A stretch of 64,000 nt of DNA from Ampullaceana balthica (lineage: Eukaryota > Mollusca > Gastropoda > Lymnaeidae): positions 438,001-502,000 of the forward strand of contig CALYLW010000185.1 in assembly GCA_944989445.1 (NCBI GenBank). The letters are read 5' to 3'. Made by a program: the position numbers and the translations under genes. How positions within the stretch are numbered: position 1 is the first letter of the stretch; every line of letters starts with the position of its first letter. Below, piece after piece: positions 1 through 10,294 of the stretch. The notes below the pieces were generated by a model that had not been told where the DNA came from, did not search any database, and worked only from the letters and a program-made list of their open reading frames with translations.

Positions 1-387
1 GTCACTTCAAATTGCTGGCTTTGTAATTTGCTAGCCATATTTGACAGATGAGACACATTCGGTTACCCTCATTATATTTATGTGCAGTCTTCCCATTCTT
101 AAAGAAAACTTCCATTTTGAATATTTGTATTTATTGAAAATGTTTGCAATATTTGATGTAAACTTATAAATAATACGTTACTAAATTTAGTAGGACTAAC
201 AGACCGATGATAGCCAGTACTATGATACATGTGTTTTTACCGGAACTATAACAAGAAAAATAGTAGTTAACATCACAAACCAATCAGAAACTAATCGTTT
301 CATTCAAATTTAAAAAAACAAAAATCTTTTAACTTTTATATTAAACATTTCAAACTAAAAGATTTAATGTGAACATGGAAGAGTATC
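1..387. other. AT-rich single-copy sequence, nothing recognised
   Basis: This stretch is AT-rich with short poly-A runs. I see no convincing reading frame, repeat array, RNA gene or transposon end in it. Confidence 0.5.
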
Positions 388-500
388 ACTTGTAGGCCCG
401 TCAACGGGTGCCCTGGAACCCGGGTACCCGTTGCCGAGGAATTACCCGGGTAGTAAGATTGCGCCCGGGTACCCGTGAAAATTTTAATGCAATGTCTACA
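388..500. mobile_element. Fragment with CCCGGGTACCCG motifs, probable transposon end
   Basis: The 12-base motif CCCGGGTACCCG, whose core CGGGTACCCG is a perfect palindrome, occurs at 419-430 and 464-475. It occurs once more at 3875-3886 in the same orientation. Such GC-rich blocks stand out in AT-rich surroundings and resemble the ends of DNA transposons. No partner end or target duplication could be matched, so the family is not assigned. Confidence 0.35.
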
Positions 501-1229
501 CCAGAGCTATCCAACATGTCTAAAATGGCCCGCCAGATCTTGGTACAATTTACAATATTTTTTAAAATAAAAAATAAAATAGTTTTTAAAAAAATAATTT
601 AAAAATAAATTAAAAAAAAAGACTTGAGTCATTCAGTATTTTTGAAAATTTAGTACAGACTACTTGAGAATTGTGGCATTTTTAATAAGACGCAGTGTGT
701 TCTGCATGTGTGTCGGTGGTTTGGTAGATTTATGTTCAGAGTGCCCCATGTCAACATTGGTGAAACTTCCAGTCACGTGATATCGGATAGTAGTAGTCTC
801 CTTTTTGCTGCTTTGGCCAGGGTGGGGGGCGGGGTGGGGGCGGGGGGTCACGCTGTAACCAAAGCCTATAATTAGCAACCGCGTTTGGAATGATGCATGG
901 CTAATGGTCAAAGGGTTTGAAGCTACCTGGTCATCTAAAAATGCCTGTGTCTCCCAAGATTGGATTTGATTATAAAGATAGGCAACCACGGCAAGTTAAG
1001 GTCCGTTCTGGAAGGAATGTTTATAATAGAACGAGGGTAATCAAATTGGCACTTGAGGGTACTATAATATTCGTAGATAACTGATGAGTTGAAATTAAAC
1101 CTGCCTAGGTTCGTCGAGGGGGTGTCCATCCTGTATTTTTAAACATAAAAAGACCAGTAGTTGGTTTTTAGTTCAAGAATATGATTCATTCTGGGAGTAG
1201 AAAGCAGAATAAAATCTGTGTTTGTGGTA
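501..1229. other. Single-copy sequence, nothing recognised
   Basis: The first part is A/T-rich and runs into poly-A (540-625). A G-rich tract lies at about 822-848. The short frames on the minus strand (about 660-1129) show no recognisable domain. Confidence 0.5.
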
Positions 1230-2826
1230 CAGTAAAAGTCCGATAATCCGGCGCCCAACAGTCCGGAATGTCCGATAGTCCGGCATCGCTCCGAAAAATT
1301 GTAACAAATTTGGTTTTCTCCAAAAGCGTGTCTTTAGAGCAAATAAAAACGCTTGAGAGCTATTCGGAAGTTTTCGGGCTAGTTCGGGGAAGCACTCGGT
1401 ATTTTTCGGAAACAATTAGCGGCCGGCTAGTCTCAGCTGTCACAACAAATACAGGTGCATTGCAGCACAGATAATCAATCACGAAGCGTCTCGACATTTT
1501 TTTGCGCGTTGTTGTTTTGTTTGTGTTGTTGTTTTGTGTGCGTTGTTGTTTTGTGTGCGTTGTTGTTTTGTGTGCGTTGTTGTTTTGTGTGCGTTATTGT
1601 TTTGTGTGCGTTGTTGTTTTGTGTGCGTTGTTGTTTTGTGTGCGTTGTTGTTTTGTGTGCGTTGTTGTTTTGTGTGCGTTGTTGTTTTGTGTGCGTTGTT
1701 GTTTTGTGTGCGTTGTTGTTTTGTGTGCGTTGTTGTTTTGTGTGCGTTGTTGTTTTGTGTGCGTTGTTGTTTTGTGTGCGTTGTTGTTTTGTGTGCGTTG
1801 TTGTTTTGTGTGCGTTGTTGTTTTGTGTGCGTTGTTGTTTTGTGTGCGTTGTTGTTTTGTGTGCGTTGTTGTTTTGTGTGCGTTGTTGTTTTGTGTGCGT
1901 TGTTGTTTTGTGTGCGTTGTTGTTTTGTGTGCGTTGTTGTTTTGTGTGCGTTGTTGTTTTGTGTGCGTTGTTGTTTTGTGTGCGTTGATTGTTTTGTGTG
2001 CGTTGTTGTTTTGTGTGCGTTGTTTTGTGTGCGTTGTTGTTTTGTGTGCGTTGTTGTTTTGTGTGCGTTGTTGTTTTGTGTGCGTTGTTGTTTTGTGTGC
2101 GTTGTTGTTTTGTGTGCGTTGTTGTTTTGTGTGCGTTGTTGTTTTGTGTGCGTTGTTGTTTTGTGTGCGTTGTTGTTTTGTGTGCGTTGTTGTTTTGTGT
2201 GCGTTGTTGTTTTGTGTGCGTTGTTGTTTTGTGTGCGTTGTTGTTTTGTGTACGTTGTTGTTTTGTGTGCGTTGTTGTTTTGTGTGCGTTGTTGTTTTGT
2301 GTGTGTTGTTGTTTTGTGTGTGTTGTTGTTTTGTGTGTGTTGTTGTTTTGTGTGTGTTGTTGTTTTGTGTGTGTTGTTGTTTTGTGTGCGTTGTTGTTTT
2401 GTGTGTGTTGTTGTTTTGTTCCCTTCACATCGCAGTAAACTGTGTCTCAGCGCTTCAGAAATTATTGATTTCCATATCATTAGAAATACATTTTATACTA
2501 AACGCCAAAAGTCAAGAAACAAAAAGACATTCGTGACTTTTTCAAATCTAAGTGAAATATGTTTTACAGTACGTGTACATATATTATATGAAATGTAAAA
2601 TAAACTTTGTTGTACATGTATTTGCATACTGTATTTTTAGTTTAATTATTAACCTAATTGTTCTTATAATTGCGATTTATGTATGTATGTAGTTAAAAAA
2701 TCAAAGTACATTTGTTTTACGGCAAAGCCTAGACTAAAAAGAAGGTGCACCGCCCGATAGACCGGAATTTTCGATAGTCCGGCACCGAGCCGGTCCCGAA
2801 CGTGCTGGATTGTCGGAATGTTACTG
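1230..2826. mobile_element. Non-autonomous pogo/Tigger-like element
   Basis: The left end begins CAGTAAAAGTCCGATAATCC at 1230. The right end, read from 2826 on the minus strand, begins CAGTAACATTCCGACAATCC. The inverted ends match at most positions, and both are flanked by TA, the target used by pogo/Tc1-like elements. Further GTCCGG-type motifs follow inside each end (1259-1285 and 2748-2785). No DDE transposase frame is present, so this is a MITE-like derivative. Most of its interior (about 1505-2420) is a 14-bp minisatellite. The long frames on both strands in that interior are repeat artefacts. Confidence 0.7.
1505..2420. repeat. 14-bp minisatellite, about 65 copies
   Basis: The unit is GTTGTTTTGTGTGC. 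A GTGT variant of the last bases is concentrated at the right end (2295-2415), and a few units are shortened (near 1987 and 2020). The array lies inside the pogo-like element. Because 14 is not a multiple of three, every frame cycles through the same Cys/Val/Leu-rich peptide. Confidence 0.97.
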
Positions 2827-2901
2827 TAGTTACTGTAGTTACTGTAGTTACTGTAGTTACTGTAGTTACTGTAGTTACTGTAGTTACTGTAGTTACTGTA
2901 G
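2821..2901. repeat. 9-bp tandem repeat built on the transposon tip
   Basis: Nine copies of TTACTGTAG. The first copy is the outermost six bases of the pogo-like right end (TTACTG), the TA target and one flanking base. Confidence 0.9.
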
Positions 2902-2988
2902 TACGATTCACTCAAAAAGAAAATCTGAGAAACAACATGTTCGATGATTTTTCACAGGACATTTGTTTCTAGAAAAGAGAAAGCCAAT

Positions 2989-3278
2989 ATGACGAGTAGG
3001 AACCGAAAAGTTACAGAAGAGAATCGTACTTTTAACTCTTCGTGGGAACTCAAATTTTGTTTTCTTTGTTTAATCAAAAGCTAGTGTGTTTGATTTGTCA
3101 GGCTACTATCTCTGTTATCAAAAGGGCAAATCTGCAGAGACACCACAGGTCAGTGCATGCCAATTTTTTATACCGATTATCAGTCAAAATACGAGAGAGC
3201 AAATTTTGGCGGGGAATATGTAGTCGTGTTATGAAAATAAAATCAGTTGACGGAAAAATGTCATTCTTGATAAGATGA
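2989..3278 (+). pseudogene. Fragment of a hAT transposase: N-terminal BED zinc finger
   Basis: The frame starting at ATG 2989 begins MTSRNRKVTEENRTFNSSWE, which resembles the N-terminus of GTF2IRD2-like hAT transposases. It then shifts frame around 3060-3080. The new frame carries VCLICQATISVIKRANLQRH followed by a second histidine (RHHRSVH), giving a C-x2-C...H-x4-H BED-type finger. BED fingers bind DNA, and in hAT transposases this one recognises the element ends. Nothing downstream matches the catalytic domain, so only the N-terminal exon-sized part survives. It is not the missing finger of the hAT copy at 4299-6894 in any contiguous sense, but it belongs to a similar family. Confidence 0.6.
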
Positions 3279-3839
3279 GGTTACTGTTGAAAATCATTTG
3301 AGGATTTGGAAGATACATATTTCGTGATACCGATATGAAACATGATATTCTACATAACTGACATTTTGTCTATAATTTAAAGTATTAAAGTATCTCACAG
3401 GAAATTGTCCAGCTAGGATTATTTTATCTCGCGTGAAAAAAAGGAATTAAAAAATTTAAATAAATTTTATTAAGATATTTTGGCTTGAAGTTAACCTGCC
3501 TAATATAATATATATATTAATAATGGATATTATATACAAGTAACAAAAGTAATTCCAGCTACGAAATAAGCTTGTTTAAAATTAAGATAATGAAAAATGT
3601 ATTATGATCAACAATGCAATTTTGGCCATTGAGCATGGCATGGCTGACAATATTGATACATATAAGATTGTGCTATGAGAAAAAATAGACAACTTAAATT
3701 TCAATAAATAAAACGAAAGCACTTCTATTTAAATTTAACATAAAATGTAGGGTCCTTATGATGAATTTCTAATTTTAAAAAACATCTTTCTTATGGTATC
3801 AACATATTTTCCGGGGAGGGGGGTGGTAGATCTGGGTTC
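3279..3839. other. AT-rich sequence, nothing recognised
   Basis: AT-rich with a short TA run near 3508-3520. This may be a decayed continuation of the transposon fragment upstream, but no motif supports that. Confidence 0.4.
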
Positions 3840-3886
3840 TGGCCCGGCCGGCACATACCCACGCTACGCCGCTGCCCGGGTACCCG
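3840..3886. mobile_element. Two abutting transposon-end-like motifs
   Basis: A terminus-like stretch ending ACGCTACGCCGCTG at 3861-3874 abuts a copy of CCCGGGTACCCG at 3875-3886. The first resembles the ends of cut-and-paste transposons (CAGCGGCGTAGCGT on the other strand), and the second matches the motif seen at 419 and 464. No partner ends were found. Confidence 0.3.
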
Positions 3887-3957
3887 TTCAAGTTTTGGAC
3901 TTTTTTCAACAATATTGACTGCCCTACTGAGATAGATTCGTTATTTCCACTAGTAAA

Positions 3958-4185
3958 GGTAGATATATTAGATGCGTGGTATAAACTAGTTAGGTACAAG
4001 TATATATAGTGATATTCACCAGTGAGGTAGATATATTAGAGGTGTGGTATAAACTAGTTAGGTAGAAGTATATATAGTGATATTCACCAGTGGGTATTTT
4101 GTTGTATTGTATTAACTATTGATTTATATTTTGTTGTATTGTATTAACTATTGAGTTATATTTTGTTGTATGAACTAATGGGGCA
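3958..4185. repeat. 68-bp direct duplication followed by 32-bp repeats
   Basis: A 68-bp unit starting GGTAGATATATTAGA occurs at 3958 and 4026 with few differences. A 32-bp unit starting TATTTTGTTGTATTG then begins at 4095, 4127 and 4159, the last copy partial. Confidence 0.85.
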
Positions 4186-4490
4186 TATTTGTGATATCCC
4201 CTGATGGGGAAGGAACTGATTGATTTGGTGAAGTTAATGAACTTGATACAGTTGAAGAACTCAATGCAGTAAGTGCAATTCCTCTCCATTACCTAAGGCA
4301 GGGGTGGGAAAACTACGGCCCACGAGCCGCATGCGGCCCGTAGGAATGCACATGTTGCGTTTTTATGTCGATGTTTAATTTCTTTGTTTAGCATTTTCGC
4401 TTTAATTTTTAAATTTTATTCCGAGTATTTGATTCGATTCTAGGTATATTAAATTGGTTTTATGGCTCCAGAATTGATTTATGATCATTA

Positions 4491-4646
4491 GTCATCATTA
4501 GTCATCATTAGTCATCATTAGTCATCATTAGTCATCATTAGTCATCATTAGTCATCATTAGTCATCATTGGTCATCATTGGTCATCATTGGTCATCATTG
4601 GTCATCATTAGTCATCATTAGTCATCATTAGTTATCATTAGTCATC
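4491..4646. repeat. 10-bp tandem repeat inside the hAT left end, about 15-16 copies
   Basis: The unit is GTCATCATTA, with a run of GTCATCATTG variants at about 4561-4600. The homologous place in the second left-end copy (about 4970-4985) has only a single diverged unit, so the expansion happened in this copy. Confidence 0.95.
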
Positions 4647-4760
4647 AATTTGTTAACATCTTTATTCGAAACTGCATTTCAGCTCAACTATAAGTGGCTT
4701 TTGTTAACGATTTACATATTGGCAGTTTTTTAAAACTTGAAATTTAAAAGTGAATAAAAC

Positions 4761-5090
4761 CAGGGATGGGCAAACTACGGCCCGCGGGCCGCATGCGGCC
4801 CGCCAGAGCATAGTATGCGGCCCGTATGCAAAGTCATGTTGCGATCTATTGTCGATGTAAATTTTCTTTGTTTAGAATTTAAGCTATATAGTTTTATATT
4901 TTATTCCGAGTATTTGATACGAATAAGGAGATATTAAAACGGTTTTATGGCTCCATAGTTGATTAGTGATCATTTGTCATTAATTCTTAATATCATTATT
5001 TGCAACTGCATTTCAGCTCAAACGGAACTTATTTTTATTTATAATTTACATATTTACAAGTTCTAATTTAAAAGCGAATAGACGATTTAA
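4761..5090 (+). repeat. Second copy of the hAT left end
   Basis: It starts CAGGGATGGGCAAACTACGG and follows the first head (4299-4760) through shared blocks: TTATTCCGAGTATTTGAT, GGTTTTATGGCTCCA, ACTGCATTTCAGCTCAA and AATTTAAAAG. The first head stops at the point where this one begins, so the two are head-to-tail. The transposase ATG follows just after it at 5092. Confidence 0.85.
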
Positions 5091-5091
5091 C

Positions 5092-6480
5092 CATGAGTGC
5101 TGCCAAAAAAAGAAGATTTAATACAAGATGCTGCAACCGTAGCCAGTTTGGTGCTGTCCCATAAGATTTTTAAATGGAACAAGCCTTTTTCTGACAGCAA
5201 GTTCATCAAGGAATGCTGGCCAGATGCAGCAAGCATGTGTCCACCACATAAAACAAAACTTGATACCATTTCTTTATCAAGGAGAACTGTAGTAGGGCGT
5301 GTTAAGAAAATTAGGGACATTTTATGCATCACCTTCGAGATGCAAGCAAAGACTTTTTGTGGTACTCTCTTGCGTTGGATGAAAGTACTGATGTACAAGG
5401 CAAAGCACAATTGTTGTTATTTATACCGGGAATAAAAACTCGTTTTGAGCTTACCGAAAAATTACTTAGTGTTGAGCCACTCAAATACACAACTACAGAC
5501 CAGGATTTTTTCAATGTTGTTGAGAACTGTGTTGAAAGAACTGGGTTGGTGTGGAACAAGATAGCAAGTGTAACAACCGATGGAGCGCGTGCTTTGACTT
5601 GAAAAACGTAGGTCTTGTGAAGCTGGTAAAAAATAAATTAAAATAAAATATGGATGATATTATCTAACACAGCAGTGTCCGCTGGCTGAGCCTGGGCAAG
5701 ATGTTGAGGCGAGTGTGGGATCTCAAGGAAGAAATAGTTATGTTCTTGGAGATGAAGAGTTTTGTTTGTGACTTTGTTACCAACATTCTTAATGAAGAGT
5801 GGAAGTCAGACTTCATGTTTGCAATCAGACTTCATGTTTGATATTGACATTATGGAAAAGTTGAATGTCAAACTTCAGAGCAATATCTTGTTTGCACATG
5901 AAATTTATGTGTATGTTAAATCATTTCAGGCAAAGTTCTTCCTGTTCTCCAGGCAAGCAGGTGAAAACAAGTTTTGCCATTTTCCTCTGCTGAAACAGAA
6001 AACCATTTCTAGTGAAAAGTCTAACAAGTACAAGGCTCAGTTGGATGCCTTGGCTGTGGAATTTGAAAGGAGGTTCCAAGACTTCAAGAACCTGGAACCA
6101 CTCTTCAATATCATAAGTTCACCATTTAGTGCAGAAGCTGATTCAGCCCCAGAGGCTATACAGTTAGAGCTGCTTGACCTACAAGCAGATTATGACCTGA
6201 AGGAGAAGTTCAAGTCATTTCTTTTGCTTGAGTTTTATGGATGTTTGTCAGCAGCAGCATTTCTACACTTAAAACCTTTCCTGCAAAACTTGTGTCAATA
6301 TGTGGGTCCACATACATCTGTGAGCAAGCTTTTTCTTGCATGAAAATAAACAAGTCTAAGAAAATATCGATGTTGACTGACTGCAATTTGAATGCCGTCA
6401 TGGGAATCACAACAAGTAAACTTGTTCCACGGCTCAAGAACATCCTCCGAAATTGTAAACAGTTACATACTTCTCATTAA
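5092..6480 (+). pseudogene. Broken hAT transposase (GTF2IRD2-like)
   Basis: This is a DNA transposase of the hAT superfamily, which would cut and paste the surrounding element. It begins MSAAKKRR at 5092 but jumps at once to the region after the BED finger, so the DNA-binding finger is deleted. Recognisable blocks in order are FSDSKFIKEC (about 5180-5215), ISLSRRTV, then after a frameshift near 5320-5360 the catalytic-region block LALDESTDVQGKAQL (about 5370-5410) and VTTDGARALT (to 5599). A large middle part is missing. VRWLSLGKMLRRVWDLKEEI follows at about 5668-5730. A 19-bp duplication (CAGACTTCATGTTT at 5807 and 5826) shifts the frame. KSFQAKFFLF and the C-terminal dimerisation block ICGSTYICEQAFSCMKINKS (about 6298-6357, in yet another frame) follow, ending at a stop at 6478-6480. 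At least three frame breaks and two deletions make it inactive. Confidence 0.88.
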
Positions 6481-6736
6481 TTATAATTGTAATCTATGGT
6501 CAGCTTAAATGTAAATTATGTTCCTACTTCTCCATAGTTATTATGACAGGTTACAAACTTTTGTTGAAATGATAATGAATAATAAAATCTTATTATGAAA
6601 TTAGAAACTGTTTCAGTTTGTATGTTACAATGTCATATACATATGTAATAGAGTTTCAAAGTGAAATAAAATGACAAGTAAATAGTAATTATCATTAATT
6701 TAAATTTAGACGTTGTCAAATGCAATTGAATTAGTT

Positions 6737-6866
6737 GCGGCCCGACTATAACAATAAAATTTTCAATGCGGCCCGACTATAACAATAAAATTTTCAATGC
6801 GGCCCGACTATAACAATAAAATTTTCAATGCGGCCCGACTATAACAATAAAATTTTCAATGCGGCC
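6737..6866. repeat. 31-bp tandem repeat at the hAT right end, four copies
   Basis: Units start GCGGCCCGACTATAACAATA at 6737, 6768, 6799 and 6830, then lead into the final GCGGCCC next to the right tip. The repeat multiplies a subterminal GCGGCCC motif, the kind of site a hAT transposase may bind. Confidence 0.95.
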
Positions 6867-6902
6867 CTCCGTAGAAAAAGTTTGCCCACCCTTAACCTAA
6901 GA

Positions 6903-8129
6903 TATAAAGTGTTGCAGAACGTATGTTATAAAAATAAAATGATTAGCGGGTAGGTAAATAAAAAAAAGTGAATCTTACCTGAATTTATGCCAACGCAGCT
7001 TGGACAACAACAGCTACAAAAGGGACATCCACACATAATAAACATCTACAGCTGTTTCAGTGTTCGACTGACGTACATTGACATCTACAGCTACACCTGT
7101 GGCAGTAAGACAACTTGGACTTCTCTTGATGTTCTAGAAGAAGCCAGTGAGTGCGGTGATCCATCAGAGCGAACTGTCCACAAACATCGTCAGTTTTGGC
7201 TTTATAAAGCTTTCAAACTGGAGTCGTGATTGCTTGCTCCATTAAGTTGTATCCAATAGTGTAGTGGCATAGATGATGTGTTATCCATTAAAGGTGTAAT
7301 TTAATTGCCTTTGATTTTGTTGTTTCTGCAGTTTGTGTTGAAAACTAAACCTATGCCAAACCCTAAACTTGTGTATTGAACCATGGCTGATGACTTGTGC
7401 ATAGGATGAATGCTTTAGTCTTGTTTCTCTGCAAAGGAAAACAAAACTGTTTTAGGGGACATACATGTCGGAGAGTCTATGAAAAAAAAGACATTAGAGC
7501 TTAGAAGATAAACCATTACCGAACTTGTACTAGGTACTTAAGGAGAAAAATCAAGCTTTTCTTAGCATAAGGTTAGAGACTAGGCTTATGGTGCTAAAAA
7601 TAAGTCATATAAATATTCTTAGGTTTGTTAAAGAAATAAATTGGAAACAAATACATTACAGACACCTGCCGAAAAAAAATTGTCTTGATGAAATCCTAGA
7701 CACATCATCCTGTCTAACTTGATGAAATCCTAGACACATCATCCTGCCTAACTTTGACTAAACACAAAGAAACGTTCAAGTAACTATTTTTAAAAAATGG
7801 TATTAACTCGAAAGTCACCAAGTTCATTCGCACGGGAACACATCGGGGGACACCTCCCCCGTCCCCCTTGTATCAAAAAAACGTTGAGGCTACAGGGAAA
7901 AAGGGATGCCAATTTTTTTTTAAGAAGCCGTTTGACCTCGGTTTCATATGCGATGATGTGTGACAACAATCTCGTTGTTAGAAATACAACAAATAACTGG
8001 GAGAAAGAGTGGCAGAAATCATTCATCATCGTCGACGGATGCCCAAGTTAGGCTTACAACATAACAATATAATAAGGGAATGAAACGGACAACATATGGG
8101 TGAGCCTGCAATCAGCATTTTAGATAAAC

Positions 8130-8130
<1 letters not shown>
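6903..8130. other. Single-copy sequence, nothing recognised; small duplication
   Basis: No domain is visible in any frame. A two-copy repeat of about 38 bp containing TGATGAAATCCTAGACACAT lies at about 7686-7755. Confidence 0.5.

Positions 8131-8131
<1 letters not shown>

Positions 8132-8198
<67 letters not shown>
8132..8198. repeat. (AT)n microsatellite
   Basis: About 33 uninterrupted AT dinucleotides. Confidence 0.98.
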
Positions 8199-8201
<3 letters not shown>

Positions 8202-8962
8202 ATTAAAACAGGGTGTGAATAGCCCTGTGCCTGGCAAGACGTTGCAGAATAACGGATATATACTATATCGCATCAATATTATTAGTGAACAAGCATATTA
8301 ATTCAATATGGCGGGGGCAATTTTGTACATCAACCACGAGCGAAAAAAAATCCGAACTATTCCTCTGGATCATCAATCAAGAGTTTTTTGTTTGTTTTTA
8401 AAATATAAAATTAGTTTACCTTAGAACTTTGTATTGAGCTATATGATGTTGACGGAATACGATCAGCTGTCTACATGCATGGACTCAAACAACCTCCAAC
8501 AACCGCTTCTCAGGGTGGATGAGATACTGACTGGCCGTATACCCATTTCGAGTTAGCCCGCTTATTTTACAGCGACCAATGAAATGACAGAGTTTAAAGC
8601 TCAGCAAACAGGCAAACAGTGACACAATATCCAAATTTTCTATCATGTTTACATACAAAACACAACTGGTTTGCTCCAGTTTCATGGAAATATTGTTAGT
8701 TAAGCAGTCAGCACGAAAGTCCATTCCACCATGCCTATCGAAGTGTGACAAGTGTTAGTAAATGGATAACATGTAAACAGGGTATGAGATATCCTGACAG
8801 GACGTAACAGAACAGCCAACGTTTCGACAAAGAGCTGAGTGTTAACAAAAATTAAAAGCCTGATTGCAGTCTCACCCACAATACTTTACGATTATTAACA
8901 CAGTCACGGGAGTTTTAACTGCCCAGCATGTGACTGAAAAAACGGTTTATTGAAATGGTGTC
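8199..8962. other. Single-copy sequence, nothing recognised
   Basis: No repeat array, domain or transposon end was seen. The minus-strand frame at about 8485-8751 has no recognisable features. Confidence 0.5.
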
Positions 8963-8970
8963 CTTCATAC

Positions 8971-9165
8971 CAGAGGCGTCACTAGGGGTGAGATACGGGT
9001 GGAGTGGACCGCACCATGACAAGGAGTCAAACCAAAATGTAAAATCAGTTCTATGCTCCTGTTACTTGGCACTGGCAGACTCGGAGCAGATCTATGGGTA
9101 AGTCGTGAGGGGGGTAACATCATGAACTGCCACACTGGGGGACACCAATCCTAGAGACGCCTCTG
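8971..9165. mobile_element. 195-bp hAT-type MITE
   Basis: The left end is CAGAGGCGTCACTAGG and the right end read inward is CAGAGGCGTCTCTAGG, a 16-bp inverted pair with one mismatch. It is flanked by a perfect 8-bp direct duplication, CTTCATAC at 8963-8970 and 9166-9173, which is the hAT target-duplication length. It has no coding capacity. Perfect flanks suggest a relatively recent insertion. Confidence 0.9.
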
Positions 9166-9173
9166 CTTCATAC

Positions 9174-9949
9174 ACTGACTCTCGTACGTACCAAGATTAT
9201 TGAAGATTTTTTAAAACAAATAAATGTTATCAAGGGTTAAATGTTTACCAGGAGTTAAACTAAATTAAGTAAATGAGATTTTGGTAAATACATTTTTAAA
9301 ACTATGATTTTTAGGTTAATTAATTTGAGTAGCAGCTCTCCCCTCAATAACGAACCTTTCCATTTCTGACCAAGTGTAGAGCATAATTTACGATCGCTGT
9401 CTGCGTTATGAAATGAAAATCTTCGCTTGTCAATTAAACCTCTAGCTAGCACTAAGACACAACTAGCATGGAAGACATATCCCATGAAGCATTATACAAC
9501 AGGATTCAGCTGATTGGGATTTAGAGCTCAGTTGTGAGTGTGAGAATTAGAGAATAAGAAACGTGTGCATGAGAGGTTACGGTTGTTACTGATGCGATGG
9601 ATCTGGTCATGGGGCCAGAGATTGCAATGACTGGCCAGACAGATGGTTGTGCTAGCATAGACTTCAGAAATGGAACAGGACCTTTTGAATTATAAATGCT
9701 ACGAATGTTATACTTATAGATAGCCGTGGTAATTTTGACAACGAATTGTTTCTACCTTGACACGCGATCAGCAAATCTTACTGGGTATATTCGGGAGAGA
9801 AAAGGGGGGGGGGTCAATTTTCTTAGTCTCATAATTCAAATTATCAACCCCACGTATATTTCGGCTCGCTTCATTCTCGAACCTTTCGTAGGGAAAATTC
9901 AACAGCTAAAATTAAGTAGTTTTTTTAACAACCTATGTCGATCTTTTTT
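9174..9949. other. Single-copy sequence, nothing recognised
   Basis: AT-rich, with a short poly-G run near 9805. No supported gene or repeat. Confidence 0.45.
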
Positions 9950-10075
9950 TAAATCCTTTATATTAACTCGTGGTGTCTGCGGCCGACCGACCGACCGACC
10001 GACCGACCGACCGACCTTGTCGCCAAACCTTTTTTTTAAACCCCAAATGAGATAATTTACCGCTATTTACAGACC
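9950..10075 (+). repeat. ~500-bp repeat family, truncated unit
   Basis: It begins TAAATCCTTTATATTAACTC and continues with the family head (TCGTGGTGTCTGC, then CTTGTCGCCAAA). An (ACCG)n expansion of about 34 bp interrupts it at about 9983-10016. The rest of the unit is replaced by unrelated sequence up to 10294. Confidence 0.8.
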
Positions 10076-10294
10076 CCTCGGTTAAACCGCTCGATAGCGG
10101 TGCGGTAGCCTTGTATTTTTCATTAGTTTATAAAATCCACAAGAGGATGCAACAATTTAAACACGCCTCATCCATACAACCAAAACAAAACAAACAAACA
10201 AACAAAAAAACAAAAACAAAAAAAAACCAACTCGTGAGCTTCCGAGTAAAGAGTTATGATAATATTGGATATTTTATTAATATCATAGTATTTT

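Larger units (their letters stand above)
4299..6894 (+). mobile_element. hAT transposon, GTF2IRD2-like family, with duplicated left end
   Basis: The left end starts CAGGGGTGGGAAAACTACGG. The right end, read inward on the minus strand from 6894, starts TAAGGGTGGGCAAACT, so the ends are short imperfect inverted repeats. The flanks are ACCTAAGG (4291-4298) and ACCTAAGA (6895-6902), an 8-bp target duplication with one mismatch, as expected for hAT. GCGGCCC blocks recur inside both ends. The interior holds a second copy of the left end at 4761 and a broken transposase (5092-6480). The element has acquired its own tandem repeats at 4491-4646 and 6737-6866. It cannot encode an active transposase. 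Confidence 0.88.

Noticed and set aside
1475..2598. Cys/Val-rich and Thr/Gln/Asn-rich frames of more than 300 codons
   Set aside because: Products of the 14-bp array; all frames give the same cyclic peptide.
4299..5090. Duplicated transposon head read as a pair of LTRs
   Set aside because: The ends are CAGGG-type with hAT inverted-repeat character, the two copies are adjacent instead of flanking the coding region, and no reverse transcriptase or primer-binding site is present.
6987..7229. An 80-codon plus-strand frame after the hAT element
   Set aside because: No domain, no codon pattern and no splice context that I can support.
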